Assembly: GCA_016808115.1 (NCBI GenBank)
Contig: JAEQBH010004413.1
Location: 372,001-436,000, forward strand
Reading direction: 5' to 3'
DNA length: 64,000 nt
Source: Tetrastigma voinierianum
Lineage: Eukaryota; Streptophyta; Magnoliopsida; Vitales; Vitaceae
The position numbers and the translations under genes are program-made. The notes under the pieces were generated by a model. It had not been told where the DNA came from. It was given only the letters and a program-made list of their open reading frames with translations, and searched no databases. Of the stretch, positions 58,948-64,000 are shown one piece after another. Within the stretch, counting starts at the first letter, position 1, and each line of letters begins with the position of its first letter.

Positions 58948-61900
58948 TGTAGAACCTCGAGAAAATTTAAAATTTTCTAAAAGTATAAATTAAATAATAA
59001 ATTCCTGAAATGGCTCAAGGAAGCCTAGAAAATTCCCTAGAGCTCAAATGACGAAACGGACTACGCCATTGAGTCCGTCTCACAAAAACAAGTAACTCGG
59101 AAAAATTTCGCTCAATTTCTAGGTAGTGGGAATTCTTTATGAAATTTTGAAGTTAGGTATCTAATAACCCCAGGAACAAGATTTTCTTACAAATTTCGAG
59201 AGTTAGGAAATGACTTGAGTTAAGTTTATTTAAAATAAATTGAACTGAGATGAAAATAAATTATTTCGGGGACAAGAAATGAACCGGACGGAGTAAGTGG
59301 GACGTGTGGCGCAGTGGGCTAGTCAACTTAAACAAAAAGAAGGAAAAAAGAAGAAAATGCATATTTTTCTCCCCATTTTTACAGGTAATTGAGGGCGTGT
59401 GGTAAAAGTGAAGGGAAGAGAAAACTTCCTTCTTCTCTCTACGATCTCTGAAGATCGGTGAAATTAGAATCCGTCGGCGAGATTTAAAGTTCATGCGCTC
59501 GACGAGCTACGCATGGTGCGAGCAACAGCGGTTTCAGAAGATTCGGGTTTGGAGAAGAAAAGTTAGTGAGAGAAGCTCTACCTTCTCTTTAAGATTTATA
59601 GCGATCGGTGGCTCGGTTTTCGTCGGGCCAAGACTTAAAGTCGGAGTGCTCGGCGGGGGCAGCGTGGACAGAAATCAGAATTTTTAGGTCGAATTCAAGC
59701 GGTTCGGGAATGCTATGGGTCTCGGGTCTTCGGGACTCCAAAAAGTTTCGTCTTCGCTCCCAAAGGTAGGGATTTTCTCCTACTCTGGTTATTCTTGCTT
59801 AAGGGTCATTCGATGGCCTTGTGGATTCCGACCCCAGCGAGTAGGGCTGGTTTAAGAGACATTTGGCTTCATTCCTACATTTTTAGAATTTGTTTAGGAT
59901 CGGTTGGGAGTGATTAAATGCTCGAGTTCAAGAGAGGTGTTTTTGGATGGTTGTAGGCCATTTTGGGGTTGAGTTTCACGGCTGGTGTCATGGAGCTAAC
60001 TTTGGGCCATCTTGTGGATTGTTCCCAGTACGTTTTGTAGCTCGTAGTGGCTGTTTTTGCTGTTGGTTGTGGCTGGTTTGAGCGGGTTATGGCCCCATTG
60101 TAGCATGTTTATAGCCCAGTGTATGAATTTTGCTTATTGTCTTGATTTGTGGAATGTTCATGTATGTGTGCAATTCTATTGACTTTGAATGAACGATGTA
60201 TGGAAGTATAAGTGTGTGACATGATGTAGAAATAAGCTGGGCGCGTGTGCATTATGCGGTGTTTGGGGTTGTGGGAAAGTACTTTTGTTTTGGGACGACT
60301 ATCTTGTCGATTTTGGGAGCTGATTTTCGATTAGATAAAATAAGGACCTCTATAACTCAAGTTATGGTCCCGAGATCATGGTGTTTGAGAAAGGTTATGT
60401 GTTTAATCATGGTTTTTCAAGAATTTGTGGTATGCCTTGAAAATGTGTTTGAGATGAGTTTTGTGCCACATTTATGGCCTATTTAGCGTTCCATATTGGG
60501 ACGGGTTGATATCCGAGTGAATGGGACACTTCCGGGATGAAATTGGGTGAAAAATAGCACAAAGGGGAGCATTGGGAACACGTAGCACCGCAATGACAGG
60601 ATTCTTTGCCACAGCCCATAGCATAGGACATGTTCGGTATTTTCCTGTTTGTTTGCCTCTAACTTCGAATGGCTATAACTTTCTCGTCTGAACTCCGATT
60701 CATGTGTTCTTGGACTCTATGGAAAGATCTTGGAGTCTAGAATCTGACCACATGCTTTTCTATATTGGTTCTCACATCCTTGTTGAAAAAAATTGATTGT
60801 TACAACAAGTGTGCTAATTGTTGGTTGTGTGGATGTGAGGAGTTGTGTCCTGAAGTGGCCATTACATGGCATGTTGTAGGCTAGTTTATGGGCATTATGT
60901 GCCATGATGTAGCCTAGAGATTTGAGTATGACATTGCTTGTCTAAGTAGTAGTTGGAATGATGTTGATGCATGCTTGTTTGATGTATTGACATGAATGTG
61001 ATAAATGTTAGTATGACTGCATGTAAATTAACGTTCAATGAATGTATGGACTTTTGTGTGCATTAGACACGAGTGTCCATGGTACACGGTGTAGTGTACG
61101 GTATATGGTGTCCATGAAGAGGTCTTTATACATTGGGCATGACTTAGAGTGCAATGGCACAATTGCATTGCATTGGTGTGCAAGTACATCGCATGAAATG
61201 GGTGTGAGTGCAGAGGAAAATCAGCATTGTGTTTAGTGTTGATGTTGATTTCGGTCTAGGGACAAAGTCCTAAAAGGTCGCATGAATTATCGAAGGTTGC
61301 CTAACATGGCTTTTGAACAAAGCGGTTTTATCGGAGTATGTCCACTAATTTATATCGGAGGGTTGTCCACATAATTATTATCGGAGTATGTCCACTATAA
61401 TATACTTCGGAGGGTTGTCCACATAATTATTATGGAGTATGTCCCGATAATATATGTCGGGAGGGTTATCTATAATTATTTGTCGAAGTATGTCCCACTA
61501 AAGTTTATGGAGGACATCACAAATAAAACAAAATATCTTTGTTTTGAAAACGAGTTTTTATACATAGCATATTGCATGTTGAGAGAGTCGATGGGGACTT
61601 AGTGCGAAGTCATGAAGAGTAGCATCTCATTTATCATATAGATTCCATTCTAGGATTGACATAATGGGTTGGAATGTGCTTGCTTGTGGCATGACCATTG
61701 CATGTGCACTTAGGTGGGGAGTAGCCTTTGTAGGATTTCACTCTACTGGGCATTGCTCACCCAGTCGTGGGACCCCTCTTTCAGGTACAGGAGATGTGCA
61801 GGGAGATGGCGCTCACTAGAGGCCGATAATGAGAAGAAAACCGGATCGTGGCTTTGATTTATATTTTGCAAAACATGTATTAGAATTCTTAATTTTGATA

Positions 61901-62245
61901 TATGTTTTGTATAAGAGTGGTGTATATTTAAACTCTTATGGACTATGGTCCTATAATCATGTGCTTATATGTTTTAGTATGGATAAATGGGCAGTATGTG
62001 TGCATTTTTACTAAGTATGTGGACTCATTAATGGTGGTTGTATAATATTAGGACAGGTGCCATGTGATTGCACAAGTTGCATTTTGGGTAGAGCTCCCCG
62101 TACAAAGGAGACTCTGCTCGATTTTCGTTAAATCCTGGGTCTGGGAAAAAGGGACTCAATGGTGTGGTGTCGGGTTACCCGACATCCATGAATCTTCCGC
62201 GGGTTGATGGGTTGTCAACGGACCCCCGGGATTTGGGGCGTCACA
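58948..62245 (+). mobile_element. Solo LTR-like insertion, second copy
   Basis: TGTAGAACC start and GGCGTCACA end, 3,298 bases, flanked by CATC on both sides. Aligns with 17,694-21,209. Some internal stretches present in the first copy are missing (for example about 160 bases near 60,345 compared with 19,080-19,330). No coding domains. Confidence 0.65.
61336..61520. repeat. 48-50-base tandem repeat in the second solo LTR
   Basis: Units starting 'gtatgtcc' at 61,336, 61,386, 61,437 and about 61,486. Counterpart of 20,311-20,490. Confidence 0.75.
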
Positions 62246-62504
62246 CATCCCCAATTAACCATAAATTCAAAAGATTCTCATGTTAAAATTTAATGCCAGA
62301 AGAAGCATAAAACTGAAAACAGAGAAATCATAGCTTATGTCATTATGGTTTTTCCAACAATGGCGAAGAAATAAAAATAGACTTTTTTTTTTTTTTTTAA
62401 TGGGCGACAAATGGTATTATATTACTTGCATAATTATTCGCTCCTTCTAATGCACTGAATTTCGGTTAAGTTATAATCAATTTACAATCACCTTTGAAAA
62501 ATAC
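62246..62504. repeat. Right flank and interrupted unit block
   Basis: Matches 21,210-21,384 followed directly by 32,215-32,300. This is the intact site without the Ty3/gypsy insertion ('atggtattatattacttgc' at 62,410). It is interrupted at 62,504 by a different LTR. Confidence 0.7.
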
Positions 62505-64000
62505 TGTGACACCCACGGCAGGGTCCGGGTGACCCTGTAGTCAACTGAAACTGTGTGTCTCATATCATGAGACTCATACATGAGTAAAATGACCCAATAG
62601 GGCCCATCATCCATACTCGTCCATACGGTTACAAGACCATACATTTCTATAGATCTAAGAGTTATTACATCACTCTTAATACAAAACATATATTAAAACT
62701 ATTTCGTTCTAATATATACATAAAACAAGAATCAAGGCCACAGTCTGGCCCGCTTCATAATCCCGGCCTCTAAGGGCGCCATGCACTTTTGTACGTCACA
62801 TGCACAGGGGGTCCCACGACGGGAGGCTAACGTGATAGAGATAAATCCTACAAGGGTTATTCCACGCCTAGGTGCACATTACAAATAGTCATTTCACAGT
62901 CAAACTGACAACGTCCCGTGCATCACGTATTTGTCCTATCATGGAAAAACTCTACATGCATGTATGAAACGACACTCATGCCTAAGTACCGGGTCAACCT
63001 GGAGCCAACTACTCAATGCAAGTGCCAATGGGAAATCAATGCAGAGTGAGTCCAGGCTCACATCTCTGGCAAGTAGTCTATGTGATTTTTATTTTAATCA
63101 TTTCGTGTCTTTGAATGATAGAACTTTTTGGGTCTCAGCGGGTCTCTTACACCCCTCAGGCATTTTGGGCTTTCATCGGTGGATACAACTGTCTAACCCG
63201 AGTTTCAGACTTTTTCACACGAGGGGAGTATCTCCCTACTTTGCTCATGGCCACATTTCATTTCCATTTTAGTTTAACTTTGTGGGACTCAATTGGACTT
63301 AGTCCCATTCCCAGCCCACGATTCAACACGAACGAAGTGCCAAATCGATACCATGAGCACACTTTCATGTAATGTGGTGTTACCGCACACAATGTGCAAT
63401 TTATTACCCTTTGCCTCAAACCCATGACCAATATATGAAGACCTCTACATGGACATTTCTACACCATACACTATGTGTGTGCTATGAACACTCATGTCTA
63501 ATGCACACAGCATTTTCATATATTTAACATACATGTGATCATGTTAATATTCACATATTCAAATCAATACATCACACATAAGCATACTACATCTTTCTAT
63601 CATTCGGTTTATTGTGTCGACACATCATTCAAGCATGTATTAAAATAATTCTAACCATTACTTAGGCAAGTAATGCCATAATTCATATTCTTGGGCCGAG
63701 ACATAGTATGTTAGTCATACAACCCAATGCATATAATTATTTCCATCTTTATCACATAATTTCACATATTCAACATGTCATTGAATTCATGGCAATAACA
63801 CACATTAGCCATTCGGTATAATCCAGACAACCTTGTATAAGAAATAGTCGGACTTAGTCCGGAAAGTCCAGTTTTATAAATACTTCACAAAACATCCAAC
63901 ACACAATTCCTGCTCCGGGCCATATGCAATCGAGCATTTTGATTAAGCCCAGTTAGAAAATAGAAGTTACGGAAACAAAGCGGACTATTCCTCAACTATC
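62505..64000 (-). mobile_element. LTR of the solo-LTR family in opposite orientation, cut by window end
   Basis: Starts TGTGACACCC, the reverse complement of the family's GGGCGTCACA end. Reverse-complemented, it shares landmarks in order with 18,900-21,209: 'ggccttgattcttgttttat', 'atatgttttgtat', 'aaatcctacaagg' with 'aggtgcacat', and 'gtgtgcattagacatgagtgt'. More diverged than the two forward copies are from each other, with non-homologous blocks (about 62,930-63,380). It continues beyond 64,000, so solo LTR versus full element cannot be decided. Confidence 0.6.

Larger units (their letters stand above)
42522..62404. repeat. Segmental duplication, copy 2
   Basis: Partner of 1,412-21,384. 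Every structural junction recognised in copy 1 (copia/PPR fusion, RLP truncation, solo LTR ends) is present here, so those events predate the duplication. Confidence 0.85.

Noticed and set aside
62931..63372. 113-codon and 85-codon frames near the window end
   Set aside because: Inside an LTR read on the opposite strand; no recognisable protein and not present in the other LTR copies.

Overview
This is nuclear DNA from a flowering plant, probably a eudicot. It is AT-rich and holds plant-type repeats: Ty3/gypsy and Ty1/copia retrotransposons primed by initiator-Met tRNA, a long-TIR DNA element, remnants of leucine-rich-repeat receptor-like protein (RLP) genes, and a DYW-type pentatricopeptide repeat (PPR) gene. 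I see no intact protein-coding gene, rRNA, tRNA or CRISPR array. Most open frames in the window are chance frames in repeats.

The dominant structure is a large tandem/segmental duplication. About 1,412-21,384 is repeated in the same order and orientation at about 42,522-62,404. A unit begins with a poly-T/AT-rich block (841, 32,215 and 36,776). It then carries an RLP gene on the minus strand, an AT-rich long-TIR element, a second truncated RLP start, a palindromic Ty1/copia remnant, a PPR pseudogene (minus strand), AT-rich spacer, and a 3.3-3.5 kb solo-LTR-like insertion. Unit 1 (841-32,300) has lost about 5.2 kb containing the RLP and gained a 10.8 kb Ty3/gypsy element. The middle unit (32,215-36,775) is truncated and keeps only an RLP 3' end. 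The third unit (36,776-62,504) is the most complete. It ends where another LTR, in opposite orientation, begins at 62,505 and runs out of the window. Positions 1-840 are the tail of a preceding unit.

The Ty3/gypsy element at 21,385-32,214 is structurally complete: about 3 kb LTRs, a PBS, a gag-PR-RT-RH-INT order, a PPT, and a TGGTA target duplication (one side now TGGTT). Its polyprotein is broken by many stops and frameshifts. Its LTRs carry an array of short hairpins (6 units in one LTR, 7 in the other).

The items most worth a second look are: a two-exon candidate gene of unknown identity at 37,869-38,667, present only in the third unit; the copia head-to-head palindrome; the chimeric copia-gag/DYW frame beside it; the shared 200-base block just upstream of two unrelated gene remnants (RLP and PPR); the hairpin arrays; and the nested insertion/deletion history. 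I found no evidence for a new biochemical system. The novelty is in genome architecture. Many differences between paired copies are single-base indels and patchy substitutions, so part of the apparent decay may be long-read consensus error.
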